64,000 nucleotides of DNA. Origin: Halioglobus sp. (lineage in GTDB: Bacteria; Pseudomonadota; Gammaproteobacteria; Pseudomonadales; Halieaceae). Where the stretch lies: NCBI GenBank assembly GCA_029246385.1, contig JAQWNG010000040.1, positions 1 through 64,000 of the forward strand, read 5' to 3'. A model generated the notes under the pieces. The model ran no database searches and was not told the DNA's origin. It saw only the letters and a program-made list of their open reading frames with translations. Of the stretch, positions 1 through 9,132 are shown in pieces; the stretch's first letter is position 1, and each line of letters starts with the position of its first letter. The position numbers and the translations under genes were made by a program.

Positions 1-849
1 AGCCGGGTTTTGCGACTCATGGTAATGCTTCTTCGCATTCCAAACCTTGAGATAACGATAAAACGGCACAGTAGGGTAGAGATGGTGCACGAGGTGATAG
101 TTCTGATAGAGCAATACCGGGGTTAACAACCACTCCATACCAACGCGATTTGATGTGCATCGAAAAGGCGCGTCTTTTGCAGTTGCTTGGTGCGGGTAGT
201 GAGGTAAAAAATCAAATGTGAGTGCCAAGAATATCGCTGTGAAACGTGTTGGAATAAAGAATAGCAATAGGTAATAGTCTAACCAACCCGCAAGGGTAAC
301 GGCTGTCACTATAACTGCCCCAAAAAGTAGCCCTAGATACAGTTCCCTGCGCTCGCTTTTTGGCCTGTCCATAAACACCGAGGGCTTAAAGTAGTAGTGA
401 AAATAATTCAGATCCAATGTTGCCCATTTAAAGGGCAAAAGCCAGCGCGGCCCGGCACCAAGGTGCGCGTCAGGATCTTTATTTGCCTCATTGGTAAACC
501 GGTGATGCTGCATATGTATGTAACGAAAGGTGCGAAAAAACGGCACGGGAGACTGCATGACAGTGGCAAGTCGACCGACCCATTCGTTCAGTTGACGATT
601 GGTGCTCACTGCATTGTGAGATGCATCGTGGGCGGGCGTAAAAGATATGTAGGCTGCAGTCGCATTCAACAGAATCGCCCAAAAAATCGACAAGCCGCCT
701 TGCAAATAGGCAAATGTTGATGAGACAAAGAGAGCAAAGGCAGCCCCAAGGAGGACAACCGTTGGCCAGGCAACCGTGGGGCGTTGGCTAAGCACTTCAA
801 AGAGTATTAGGTCATCAGCTTGATCAGCATGTTGCGCTTCTGTTCTCAT
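1..849 (-). CDS. Fatty acid desaturase family membrane protein (C-terminus beyond the window)
   Basis: An open frame runs from ATG 849 to the left edge without a stop (283 residues). Three histidine clusters are visible: HDASH near residue 74, HMQHH near 112 and HLVHH near 259. This is the di-iron ligand pattern of membrane desaturases and beta-carotene hydroxylase/ketolase-like proteins. Hydrophobic segments lie between the clusters. AGGAAG a few bases before the ATG supports the start. The likely role is oxygen-dependent desaturation or hydroxylation of a lipid or carotenoid in the inner membrane. The substrate cannot be read from the sequence. The gene stands alone, with about 126 bases to the next gene. 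Confidence 0.85.
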   Translation of the reverse strand, partial: MRTEAQHADQADDLILFEVLSQRPTVAWPTVVLLGAAFALFVSSTFAYLQGGLSIFWAILLNATAAYISFTPAHDASHNAVSTNRQLNEWVGRLATVMQSPVPFFRTFRYIHMQHHRFTNEANKDPDAHLGAGPRWLLPFKWATLDLNYFHYYFKPSVFMDRPKSERRELYLGLLFGAVIVTAVTLAGWLDYYLLLFFIPTRFTAIFLALTFDFLPHYPHQATAKDAPFRCTSNRVGMEWLLTPVLLYQNYHLVHHLYPTVPFYRYLKVWNAKKHYHESQNPA

Positions 850-975
850 ATCGCTTCCTATGGAGTCACTAGTAGACGCGGTACGGGTCACCACAAGCGT
901 CCATTATTCAAAAAATCGCCGCAGGGCAACCGAATAAACGGCACTGTTAGAGGACCTGCACAAACACCCCATTGG

Positions 976-2106
976 CTAGGCTTCCCAGACTTCTAAATTA
1001 TTGGCCCGGCCGATCCTGCGGTCAAGCTTCGCTGTCAGGATGTTTATCATGCTGCAGTTCTCCAGCAGTTGGTCTACGCTGGCCTGATCTTCCGGCGTCA
1101 GAGCCGTGTAGATATCCTGCACATTCTGTAATAGATAGAACCGATAGGGCTGCACCAGCGCACTGATCGTCCTATCACGCAGGGTAAATTCTGCGTTACC
1201 CAGTGATTGGGCCAGGCGCCCGACTGCCGGCGTACCGGCTTCCGGCTGTTCTTTCTCCAGCCAGGCATTGATAAACTCCGCCGCTGCAAGGGTCTCTGGG
1301 ACAAAATCCTCGGCCAACACCCGCAGTACGTCCACCAGCGTCTCCGGCACCTCGTCACCAGCCAGAAAATCGCTGCCGGCATTAAAGTACTCGGGCGCAT
1401 CCTGGTCCGCTCGATTCATCCGTTCTACCCAGCGGTACACTCTGGCAGCGCGCTGTTGCATCAAGCGCGCTGGATAAGGGTCGCGCCCAAGGTGGGCATA
1501 CATCGGAGCCAATAGACCAAAATCACCGATAGATGGGCGCCAGCCCAGCAGGTAGGGATACCGCTTGAAATGAGCATTTAGGGCATCGAGGTATTCAAGG
1601 TATAGCGTCTCCACTACATCCTGCGTCTGATCGGTGACACCGAAAATCATGCCGGCGTGGCGCATACGGTTCATCATGCGCTCGGTTTTTTCCGCGCGCG
1701 CCGGTGTATTACGCTGTGAGTGCAGGAAGTGGTAGCGCACGAAATCAAGGTTGTCTGCTGGGAAGTTCCAGCGATAGTGCATGGCCGGTCTCAGCAGCCC
1801 GTCGGAACCAATCACATCGAACAGTGCACTCACTATCTGTTGCCGTGATCCCAGAGGGCGACAGGGCCGATCATTGGCCGACTCGAAGTGCTCGATGATA
1901 GCGGCGCCATCGCGGATCACTTCACCTTCCGGCGTCACCAGCGTCGGTATTGTCGCGAGCTTGCCTTTGGGCAGCACTTCGGCCTTGAAACTCTCGTGCC
2001 CGGTGGACAACTCGCGAAAAGGTATGCCCTGCTTGATCAAGTAGGCACGTGCCCTGCCCGAGTAGAGTGAGTGCGTAATTGCATAGAGCCTGTATGGTTC
2101 AGACAT
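976..2106 (-). CDS. Glutathione S-transferase family protein
   Basis: 376 residues. The N-terminus (residues 4-75) reads as a thioredoxin-fold GST domain: a beta strand, then a SLYSGRAR segment where the catalytic Ser/Cys/Tyr usually sits, then a TIPTLV cis-proline loop and GAAIIEHFE. The remaining 300 residues are a helical C-terminal domain, much longer than in a classical GST of about 210 residues. It therefore belongs to a larger GST-like subfamily. It probably conjugates or reduces small electrophiles in the cytoplasm; the substrate is unknown. It is monocistronic, with more than 700 bases of non-coding DNA upstream. Confidence 0.75.
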   Translation of the reverse strand: MSEPYRLYAITHSLYSGRARAYLIKQGIPFRELSTGHESFKAEVLPKGKLATIPTLVTPEGEVIRDGAAIIEHFESANDRPCRPLGSRQQIVSALFDVIGSDGLLRPAMHYRWNFPADNLDFVRYHFLHSQRNTPARAEKTERMMNRMRHAGMIFGVTDQTQDVVETLYLEYLDALNAHFKRYPYLLGWRPSIGDFGLLAPMYAHLGRDPYPARLMQQRAARVYRWVERMNRADQDAPEYFNAGSDFLAGDEVPETLVDVLRVLAEDFVPETLAAAEFINAWLEKEQPEAGTPAVGRLAQSLGNAEFTLRDRTISALVQPYRFYLLQNVQDIYTALTPEDQASVDQLLENCSMINILTAKLDRRIGRANNLEVWEA

Positions 2107-2235
2107 CAGTTGAGGGCCTCTTCATCCGGCAAGTAATATAGAAAGGTAAGTGTTGCTCAATCAATTTCATCTTTTTCCCTCGCTAGCTCACAAATAGCCG
2201 GCGTTCTTGCCTTTGCTCTTATCGGATAGCAAATT

Positions 2236-2278
2236 TTCCGCCATAAAATGGCATATACTATGCCATTTTATGGCGGAA
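2236..2278. repeat. Perfect 20-bp inverted repeat made of two nested dyads
   Basis: Arms 2236-2255 and 2259-2278 are exact reverse complements around a 3-base centre (TAC). Each arm contains GCCAT-AAA-ATGGC or its complement, itself a small dyad, so the element is a palindrome of palindromes. It has no T-tract and lies far from gene ends, so a terminator is unlikely. A double operator for a dimeric regulator, or a remnant of a small mobile hairpin, would both fit. Confidence 0.7.
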
Positions 2279-2832
2279 TACAATCAAGGCACCGACACGG
2301 ACAAGACCGGCTCGGGTTCTGGCAATTTAAGTACTTGAGAAAATGAAAATTTAGCCGGTGACTATCAAACTATCGCTCTTTCCAAGTATAGGATAAATAA
2401 AAGGGCTATCGTGAGCAGATCTCCTTATTAAGAGAGAGCTGCCACCCTTAATGAGTACCGAATAAATATAATGCATTCCCTATAGTAGCAATGCTAGCAA
2501 CCAGCATAGTTGGACTTTTTACGGTTTGAGGGAGCGTCGCTATACCGTCGTATTTGTAGCCTGCAGGTTATGTATCAATACGAATGAGAACCTGATGAGG
2601 TGTAGTTTGCTCGCCTATCAGGAAGCCCTTTGCTGCAGAGACCGCTTGGTGGTGGACCGTACCCGAGAAAATGCGTGGTGCGGGTGCAGCGTTTGCCGTC
2701 TAGTGGACATGCGTTTTTGATCAGCGGTCCAGTCGCTGTTGGCGTGAATCGTGTCGCATCTTTGCTAGGCTCTGGATGCTCTTGTGCAGCGCTATATATG
2801 CGGCTAATTGCCATTCTGTCTGCACTCATTTT

Positions 2833-2860
2833 TTGCAACAGCTTAAAAATAGGCTACACT
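2833..2860 (+). promoter_or_regulatory. Sigma-70-like promoter for the small secreted protein
   Basis: TTGCAA (2833-2838), 16-base spacer, TACACT (2855-2860). The pair lies 34 bases before the ATG at 2895 in AT-rich DNA. It was matched by eye to the consensus only. Confidence 0.4.
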
Positions 2861-2894
2861 TATTGCAATTAAATTTTCTGAATGGGATATTAAT

Positions 2895-3170
2895 ATGATT
2901 AAAAAAATCGCAGTAGCGTCAGCTGTAGTAGCAGCACTGTCAGCGACTCAGGTAGGTGCTCAGGCTTATGGCTCTGCTGAGCAATCAGCCGCAGATACAA
3001 GCAACAGTGTTCAGCAGAACGTAAATGAAGCAGAGCAGCAAGCTGCGCAGTTGCAGCAGCAACGCGAAGAACAGGAGAGGCAGCTCGAACTGCAAAGTGA
3101 AGCACAACAGGATCAGCTCAAAAAAGATCAACAGCAAACTGACGCCATCATGAGCGGCGATGGTACCTAA
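2895..3170 (+). CDS. Small secreted Gln/Glu-rich coiled-coil protein, unknown function
   Basis: 91 residues. Residues 1-22 form a clear Sec signal peptide (MIKKIA, hydrophobic core, cleavage near AQA). The mature part, about residues 40-80, is almost entirely Q, E, A, L, K and D in heptad-like spacing, predicting one amphipathic helix or coiled coil exported to the periplasm. The ATG is preceded by a plausible promoter and a weak GGGAT-like ribosome site. I recognise no family. A structural or adhesive role, or an Lpp-like helical role, is conceivable, but there is no lipobox. Confidence 0.65.
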   Translation: MIKKIAVASAVVAALSATQVGAQAYGSAEQSAADTSNSVQQNVNEAEQQAAQLQQQREEQERQLELQSEAQQDQLKKDQQQTDAIMSGDGT

Positions 3171-3328
3171 ACTAATCGGCGCATAAACGTTTTTTTTGCG
3201 CGAAGCCGGTCAGCGTTGAAGCGATGCTAGATAGTATCGCACCGCTTCAGGATACTAGGCCGGTTCACCTTAGACTCCGTTCTTTTTTTATGGCGAGCTT
3301 TCCGGCTGGTCTGCCGCAAATATGCACA

Positions 3329-4474
3329 TTATTGGGCGGCTTCAGGGATGGATTCGACATTGGGCTTGGGGACATCTAGAGTCATCGTGGTGAAGGCAAT
3401 TTCAGCGTTATGACGATAAATGATCCGCCCCAAATCCATCATAATTTTGTCCTGAATGGCTTGGAACTTAAACCAATTGGTCACTTTCGTAAAGGTGTAG
3501 ACTGAAAAGTTTAGGGAGGACCCTCCGAAAAATCCTTCTGTAGTGGGCCCTACATTGGTGCTGCCATTCACCACGTTGACGAGGGTTAAGCAGCTTTGGT
3601 CAATGTCCGGGTGCTCACCAAGATAGGTATAGATGTCTTTTTGGATAGCTTCAAATTTGTCAAAATCGTCATATCTGAGGCCGATGTATTGCAATATTCT
3701 CCGATTTGACATTCTTGAGGCATTGACGACTGCTTGTGTAATTAATAGATTATTGGGTGTAAAAATCAGTCTTTTATCAAACGTCCTAATATGCGTTAGA
3801 CGCCAACTAATTTCTTCGACTGTACCTTCAATCGTTCCGTCTATGGTATATATCCAATCTCCTACCGCATAAGGACTATCCAAATAAATAATAAAACCAC
3901 CAAAAACACTGGAAAGGGTGTCCTTAAAGACTAGTGCGAAAATTGCCAGCCCCCCGCCTAAGTAAGCGATCCCTTGCGAAACTTTAAGCCCCAGAATTGC
4001 GGCAAGGATAAAAACCATAATGGCAGCCGTCAGTACTTGGCCGAGTTTATGTATTTGCTCAATTTTGGCAAAGTTATTATACCCGCCATCTGTTCGCGTT
4101 GTTTTGGTGATTGAGTAGGCTTTTAATCGTGATAAAAAGGTATTCATCAGCATAAAAAAACAAAGCGCCAAGGCGACATTAACCCCGGGTGTCACAACCT
4201 GATCAAAAAAACTGGTGAATCTAAACCAGGTCAAAATATGCATGGCCAAGAAGTAAAAACCAACAGCAATGGTTGCCAGCTGTAATGGCTTGTCAAAGGA
4301 CAGATAAAACAAAATCTTTATTGTTTGTGGGCGAGGTGTTGCTTTTCTGTAGCGTTGAAAAAAAAAGCGAATTGAGAGGAACACCCCTATTGTTACCGAA
4401 AAAATTATCGCCACAGTTAGAAGCTGTGACAATGAAATATCATATGCCTTAATAAAATCTAAAAACTTGTTCAT
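3329..4474 (-). CDS. MscS-family mechanosensitive ion channel
   Basis: 381 residues. Four or so hydrophobic segments (about 15-40, 60-85, 95-110, 130-190) lead into the MscS pore helix and beta domain. The region around GGGLAIFALVFKDTLSSVFGG matches the conserved pore-lining helix, and DWIYTIDGTIEGTVEEISWRLT matches the beta domain. The C-terminal part (about 265-381) forms the cytoplasmic vestibule. Family members open under membrane tension to release solutes during osmotic downshock. It is somewhat longer than the 286-residue E. coli MscS. It is flanked by non-coding DNA on both sides and is apparently monocistronic. Confidence 0.85.
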   Translation of the reverse strand: MNKFLDFIKAYDISLSQLLTVAIIFSVTIGVFLSIRFFFQRYRKATPRPQTIKILFYLSFDKPLQLATIAVGFYFLAMHILTWFRFTSFFDQVVTPGVNVALALCFFMLMNTFLSRLKAYSITKTTRTDGGYNNFAKIEQIHKLGQVLTAAIMVFILAAILGLKVSQGIAYLGGGLAIFALVFKDTLSSVFGGFIIYLDSPYAVGDWIYTIDGTIEGTVEEISWRLTHIRTFDKRLIFTPNNLLITQAVVNASRMSNRRILQYIGLRYDDFDKFEAIQKDIYTYLGEHPDIDQSCLTLVNVVNGSTNVGPTTEGFFGGSSLNFSVYTFTKVTNWFKFQAIQDKIMMDLGRIIYRHNAEIAFTTMTLDVPKPNVESIPEAAQ

Positions 4475-4643
4475 GATCCGATGGTTTGCCTCGCTAAAAT
4501 ACTCTGAGGGATTTTTTGCATGCTTTGGCTTTAATCAATGCAACTGAAGCCTAAACGGTTCACGGCAAGATAAATAGCCTAGGGTAGCCATACTTGGATG
4601 CTCGTGTGGCGATTCGTCATCATGTTGATCGGGAAGAGCCCCA

Positions 4644-6323
4644 TTACACCTCTAGATATTTGTCGGTGACAGCGCCTTCACTGGCGGAGCTGACAAGTTG
4701 GGCATACTTGGCCAGGGTGCCGCGTGTCGCATAGGGTGCAGGTGCGGACCATGCAGCGCGGCGAGTTGCTAATTCGGTATCATCGACATGGAGAGTAATC
4801 TCGGCACTCTCTGCGTCAACGGTTATTTTGTCGCCGTCCTGCACCAGCGCAATAGGACCGCCAAGGTGAGCCTCTGGCGCCACATGACCGATTACAAATC
4901 CTCTGGACCCTCCAGAGAATCGTCCATCTGTGAGTAGCGCGACCTCTTGGGAAAGCCCGCGGCCATTGATCGCGCTGGTCGGGCTGAGCATTTCGCGCAT
5001 GCCGGGCCCGCCCTTGGGGCCCTCGTAACGGACAATCACCACGTCACCCGCGATAATACCACCCGCCATAATAGCGGCCATTGCAGCCTCCTCACCGTGA
5101 AAGCAGCGCGCGGTTCCAGTGAACGTTAAGCCCTCATGCCCAGTGATTTTAGCGACCGCGCCGTCTGGCGCTAGATTGCCGCGCAATATGACTAGGTGAC
5201 TATCTTTTTTAATAGGGTCTGACATTGAGCGAATAATTTTTTGCTCTGCTGGATAGTCTTCGACCGCCGCAAGGTTGTCCGCAAGTGTTTTGCCGGTCAC
5301 AGTCATGCAGTCGCCGTGCAACAAGCCTTCCCGCAGAAGCAGTTTCATTAGGGGCAAAATGCCGCCTACCGCGATCAATTCACTCATTGCATATCGGCCT
5401 GCCGGGCGCATATCAGCCAATACGGGAACACGCCTGCCGACGCGGCTAAAGTCGTCCAGCGACAAAGGAACATTAGCGGCGTGCGCGATCGCGATTAAAT
5501 GCAGCACTGCGTTGGTAGACCCTTCAAGTGCGATGGTGATGGTGATGGCATTTTCAAAGGCCTCACGGCTCAGCATATCGCTGGGTTTGAGGCCGAGTTT
5601 GATAAGGTTTCTAACTGCAGCTCCGGCGTTATAGCTGTCCTGCTCTTTGTCTCGACTAATGGCGTTCTGAGCCGAACTGCCTGGCAGCGATAGACCGAGT
5701 GCCTCCATTGCAGACGCCATCGTGTTGGCGGTATACATGCCGCCGCAGGAACCCGGGCCGGGGATTGCGCTGGTTTCAATTTCAGTCAATTCAATGTCCG
5801 ATACTCTGCCAGCGGCGTGCCCGCCAACCGCTTCAAATACAGAAACGATATCGCGTCGCTCGGCGCCAGGCAGAATGGTTCCGCCATAGACAAAGACACT
5901 GGGGCGGTCCATGCGTGCCATAGCGATTCCGCATGCAGGCATATTTTTATCGCAGCCACCGATGGTGACAAATCCGTCAAAGCCTTGTGCGCCGACTACG
6001 GTCTCGATCGAATCTGCGATAACCTCGCGCGATACCAATGAATAACGCATGCCAGGCGTTCCCATGGAGATGCCATCCGATACGGTAATGGTGTTAAATA
6101 CGATTGATTTTGCTCCGGCCTCATCAGCTCCCGCCGCAGCTGCGTCAGCCAGTTTGTCGATGTGCATATTGCAGGGGGTTACCATGCTCCAAGTGGAGGC
6201 GATACCGATCTGAGGCTTAATGAAATCCTCGCGGGCAAAGCCGGTGGGGTAAAGCATCGCTCGACTCGGTGCCTGCTCGACACCGTCAACAATTATAGAA
6301 CTGTAGGGTCGCTCGTTGGTCAT
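4644..6323 (-). CDS. ilvD: Dihydroxy-acid dehydratase
   Basis: 559 residues from the chosen start. The enzyme dehydrates 2,3-dihydroxy-3-methylbutanoate (and the isoleucine analogue), the penultimate step of valine and isoleucine synthesis, using an Fe-S cluster. Cluster cysteines are visible in [12 protein letters not shown] and [12 protein letters not shown]. The C-terminal [10 protein letters not shown] motif is also present. Two ATGs lie six bases apart. The AAGGA at 6330-6334 directly abuts the upstream one (6329) but is correctly spaced for 6323, which I prefer. It is of the short bacterial IlvD type (about 560 residues). No other branched-chain amino acid gene is in the window. Confidence 0.95.
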   Translation of the reverse strand: MTNERPYSSIIVDGVEQAPSRAMLYPTGFAREDFIKPQIGIASTWSMVTPCNMHIDKLADAAAAGADEAGAKSIVFNTITVSDGISMGTPGMRYSLVSREVIADSIETVVGAQGFDGFVTIGGCDKNMPACGIAMARMDRPSVFVYGGTILPGAERRDIVSVFEAVGGHAAGRVSDIELTEIETSAIPGPGSCGGMYTANTMASAMEALGLSLPGSSAQNAISRDKEQDSYNAGAAVRNLIKLGLKPSDMLSREAFENAITITIALEGSTNAVLHLIAIAHAANVPLSLDDFSRVGRRVPVLADMRPAGRYAMSELIAVGGILPLMKLLLREGLLHGDCMTVTGKTLADNLAAVEDYPAEQKIIRSMSDPIKKDSHLVILRGNLAPDGAVAKITGHEGLTFTGTARCFHGEEAAMAAIMAGGIIAGDVVIVRYEGPKGGPGMREMLSPTSAINGRGLSQEVALLTDGRFSGGSRGFVIGHVAPEAHLGGPIALVQDGDKITVDAESAEITLHVDDTELATRRAAWSAPAPYATRGTLAKYAQLVSSASEGAVTDKYLEV

Positions 6324-6488
6324 GAACATTCCTTGCTTTTAGTCTGAGATTTGTGACGGGGAGCAGAATAAAACGCTAGGGCCTTTGGAGTCAAATGGGG
6401 CGTTATTTCTGCTGTCACAGCAGAAGCTCTGCCAGCAATGTTATGTTTATCGCGGTTTAGATTTTCAGAGGGTGCAGCATAAAGCCCT

Positions 6489-8456
6489 TCAGACCTGCTC
6501 GGTGCCTGACACAGCAAGAGAAGGCAGCGGGCAATCCATTACTGCCGCCACACTAGCGATAATTTCTTGTTCCGTTGGGCTTAGTATGCCATCGCTGTGG
6601 GCCGTCAGAGTCATGGCTTTTAATAGGCGTGGCTTCTGCAGGGGGTAACAATCTGCTAATTCTCGTATGGCTCGTCCGAAGACTTCAACGCTAGCCAGCT
6701 CTCGGGCTAGGATGGCCATTCCGGTGAAGCCAAGACTGTCGGCCCCCAGACGAAATAGGGCCTGTGATTCACCATTTCCCTCATAAGCGAGGACGGACAA
6801 CGCCGTCTGCACCGGTACGGCTACTTTTTGCAGCTTGCGATGGCGTGCTCGGCTTGGTCTCACCCGGATGAATTCTGGTTCTAGGTAATGCCGTACTAAT
6901 TGAAATAGGCACCATTCATGCAGGTCTGTTTGATGGTCGACGCGGATCAGCGTCACTAGAACATCCTTGAACGTGCGGTATTGAACTGCAGACATAGATT
7001 TCAAGGCTGGTAAACACCTTTCGATGAGGGGTAGACGATAAGGGGGACCCAGTGCGCAGACGCCGGGGTAAAGTGTTGTGATTAGCGTGTCTAGACCGAG
7101 TATTCCTGCAGCTTTGATGACGTTTAAGTGGGCTTGCTGCAAGGGCTTCTGTCCGCCTATGAGCAGACAATAGACTAGCGCATGCGCGCCTAAAGGTTCG
7201 TGACAGTGTTGCACAAATAGCAGCGGTATCTCGACTAGCGCAGCGTCCTGCTGATCCAACGGGTCGAGCAGGGGTTCAAAATCCGCGTCCTCGACCAGCT
7301 CTCTCTGCATGGGCTCATTCGCTTGCGTCCCTGCGATAGCGGCGGCAACTAGGGCGTATCTTTCAACTCCTGCTTCTGCTGATGTAGCCTCTGAGGACTG
7401 CTGCGCGTAGCGCACGATTTCGCGCTCAATGTAGTGGCCATCCCACTGTGGGTCGACTCGCTGGATACGTTTATGCAGAGGAGGGTGGGTGGCAAATCCT
7501 TGCCATAATCGGTGCTCGATCTGCCCGAAAAAAATATGTGACATCTCGGTGGCACGAGCAGCGTGAACTAAGGTGCCAGAGGTATAGGCACCAATCACTT
7601 TTAGGGCATCGCCTATGCCATCAGAACTGCGGGTAAGTTGTACGGCGCTGGCATCCGCCCAATATTCTTTTTGTCGCGAAATCGCAGCCTTGATAAAACC
7701 CGCTGCAGCGCCGCCCAGCCAGCCTAGTAGCCACAGGGACAGCCCGATGAGGGTCAGGCCGCCAAATATTTTGCCGCTGCGAGCATTCGTCCCTGTGCGA
7801 ACCCGACTGCTGCGCAGCATAACATCGCCTACATCGCCAATAAAGGTGATGCCCTTCAACAGGGCGGCGAGGCGAATATTGAGGCGCATATCGCCGTTGA
7901 GGATATGACTGAATTCATGGGCGATCACGCCTTGTAATTCATCGCGTTTGAGATGTTCGATGGTCCCGCGGGTGACCGCCACCACAGCATCAGCTGGGCT
8001 TATACCGGCGGCGAAGGCATTGATACCCCGTTCAGCATTCAGCACATATAAGGGCGGCACAGGCATATTGGCTGCTAGCGCCATCTCTTCAACGGCGTTG
8101 AGACAGCGACGCTCTGCGGCATCCCGAGACTGAGGCAGAATCCGCGTGCCACCCATACTTTCGGCAACGGCCTTACCGCCGTTGGATAATGCTACCCACT
8201 TGGCTAGCACAACCAATGCGACGGTGGCGGTTATTAGTAAGCCAATATTACCAAAACGTGCCCAACCAAAGTAGGACAGGAAGTCGGTCATTCCTTTTGA
8301 ATTGCCACTGTAAACGTTGTAATTTTGGCCGAAAAACAGGAATGCTGCCACTGCGACATTGGCAATAATGACTAGTATCAGGACCGCAATTAAAAATAAT
8401 AGCACTAACATCCGCGTATTGCGCCGAGCGAGATCCTGTTGCTCAAAAAAATTCAT
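6489..8456 (-). CDS. M48 family zinc metalloprotease with N-terminal membrane domain
   Basis: 655 residues. Two membrane segments (about 16-43 and 70-90) precede an M48 peptidase domain with the zinc motif HEFSH (180-184) and a downstream KEYWADASA segment supplying the third ligand Glu. A further membrane pair lies near 195-255. About 300 extra residues at the C-terminus form an unannotated helical domain. HtpX/M48 proteases degrade damaged membrane proteins. The gene begins 20 bases after the lemA-like gene and is probably co-transcribed with it, a pairing seen in many bacteria. GAGCAGG before the ATG can serve as ribosome site. Confidence 0.88.
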   Translation of the reverse strand: MNFFEQQDLARRNTRMLVLLFLIAVLILVIIANVAVAAFLFFGQNYNVYSGNSKGMTDFLSYFGWARFGNIGLLITATVALVVLAKWVALSNGGKAVAESMGGTRILPQSRDAAERRCLNAVEEMALAANMPVPPLYVLNAERGINAFAAGISPADAVVAVTRGTIEHLKRDELQGVIAHEFSHILNGDMRLNIRLAALLKGITFIGDVGDVMLRSSRVRTGTNARSGKIFGGLTLIGLSLWLLGWLGGAAAGFIKAAISRQKEYWADASAVQLTRSSDGIGDALKVIGAYTSGTLVHAARATEMSHIFFGQIEHRLWQGFATHPPLHKRIQRVDPQWDGHYIEREIVRYAQQSSEATSAEAGVERYALVAAAIAGTQANEPMQRELVEDADFEPLLDPLDQQDAALVEIPLLFVQHCHEPLGAHALVYCLLIGGQKPLQQAHLNVIKAAGILGLDTLITTLYPGVCALGPPYRLPLIERCLPALKSMSAVQYRTFKDVLVTLIRVDHQTDLHEWCLFQLVRHYLEPEFIRVRPSRARHRKLQKVAVPVQTALSVLAYEGNGESQALFRLGADSLGFTGMAILARELASVEVFGRAIRELADCYPLQKPRLLKAMTLTAHSDGILSPTEQEIIASVAAVMDCPLPSLAVSGTEQV

Positions 8457-8476
8457 GAGACCTGCTCATCAGTCCA

Positions 8477-9073
8477 TTAAAAAGTGACTTGAGGTGCGGC
8501 CTGTATTTGCGCGGAGTCATCAAACGTCAGCAGTGACGCATCCTGCGGGTGGCCGAATTTTCGGGTCAGCAATGTGGGCGGAAAGCTTTGGCGATAGCTG
8601 TTGTAGGCCATGACTGCATCATTAAAGCCCTGCCGCGCAAAGGCGACACGATTTTCTGTGGTGATGAGTTCTTCAGATATCTGCATCATGGTTTCGTTAG
8701 CCTTCAGGTCTGGATAGGCTTCCATTGTGACATTGAGCTTGCTCAAGGCGCCGCTCAGTTTGCCTTCGGCGGAGGCTAATTTACCCAGGTCAACTTTGTC
8801 GAGATTGCCGCTGTCCATCGCCGTCAAGATTGCAGCCGCATCGTTGCGGGCGTTGACTACGGTCTCCAGCGTCTCGCGTTCATGCGCCATATAGCCTTTA
8901 GCCGTCTCCACAAGATTGGGTATAAGATCGTAACGCCGTTTGAGCTGAACCTCAATTTGCGCGAAGGCGTTGAGATAACGATTTCTGAGTGTCACCAGTG
9001 TGTTGTAGATGCCGATGGAGTAGATAATCAGACCCAGCAAGATTAGCCAGAATACGATGGTGGATATCTCCAT
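8477..9073 (-). CDS. LemA family protein
   Basis: 198 residues. An N-terminal membrane anchor (about 5-25) is followed by the LemA signature. The key segments are YNTLVTLRNRYLNAFAQIEVQLKRR, DLIPNLVETAKGYMAHE and the NEFV-like region near residue 140. The rest is a helical bundle. The family's function is poorly defined; it is probably a membrane-associated stress or signalling partner. GGGAGA seven bases before the ATG is a good ribosome site. It lies directly upstream of the M48 protease, so a LemA-protease functional unit is likely. Confidence 0.9.
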   Translation of the reverse strand: MEISTIVFWLILLGLIIYSIGIYNTLVTLRNRYLNAFAQIEVQLKRRYDLIPNLVETAKGYMAHERETLETVVNARNDAAAILTAMDSGNLDKVDLGKLASAEGKLSGALSKLNVTMEAYPDLKANETMMQISEELITTENRVAFARQGFNDAVMAYNSYRQSFPPTLLTRKFGHPQDASLLTFDDSAQIQAAPQVTF

Positions 9074-9132
9074 GTAAGATTCTCCCAGTCGGTAAATCGT
9101 TAATTGCAGTCTTAGGCGTCGATGTGGCCGGT

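Larger units (their letters stand above)
2107..2894. other. Long gene-poor intergenic stretch
   Basis: Nearly 790 bases without a convincing gene. Short open frames at 2526-2872 on both strands lack ribosome sites and resemble no family I know. The stretch holds a strong inverted repeat at 2236-2278 and a promoter-like pair at 2833-2860 serving the next gene. I do not recognise a tRNA, tmRNA or RNase P motif. Confidence 0.6.

Noticed and set aside
2526-2872. Overlapping short frames on both strands in the long gap
   Set aside because: Composition and lack of ribosome sites make them unlikely; no recognisable domain.
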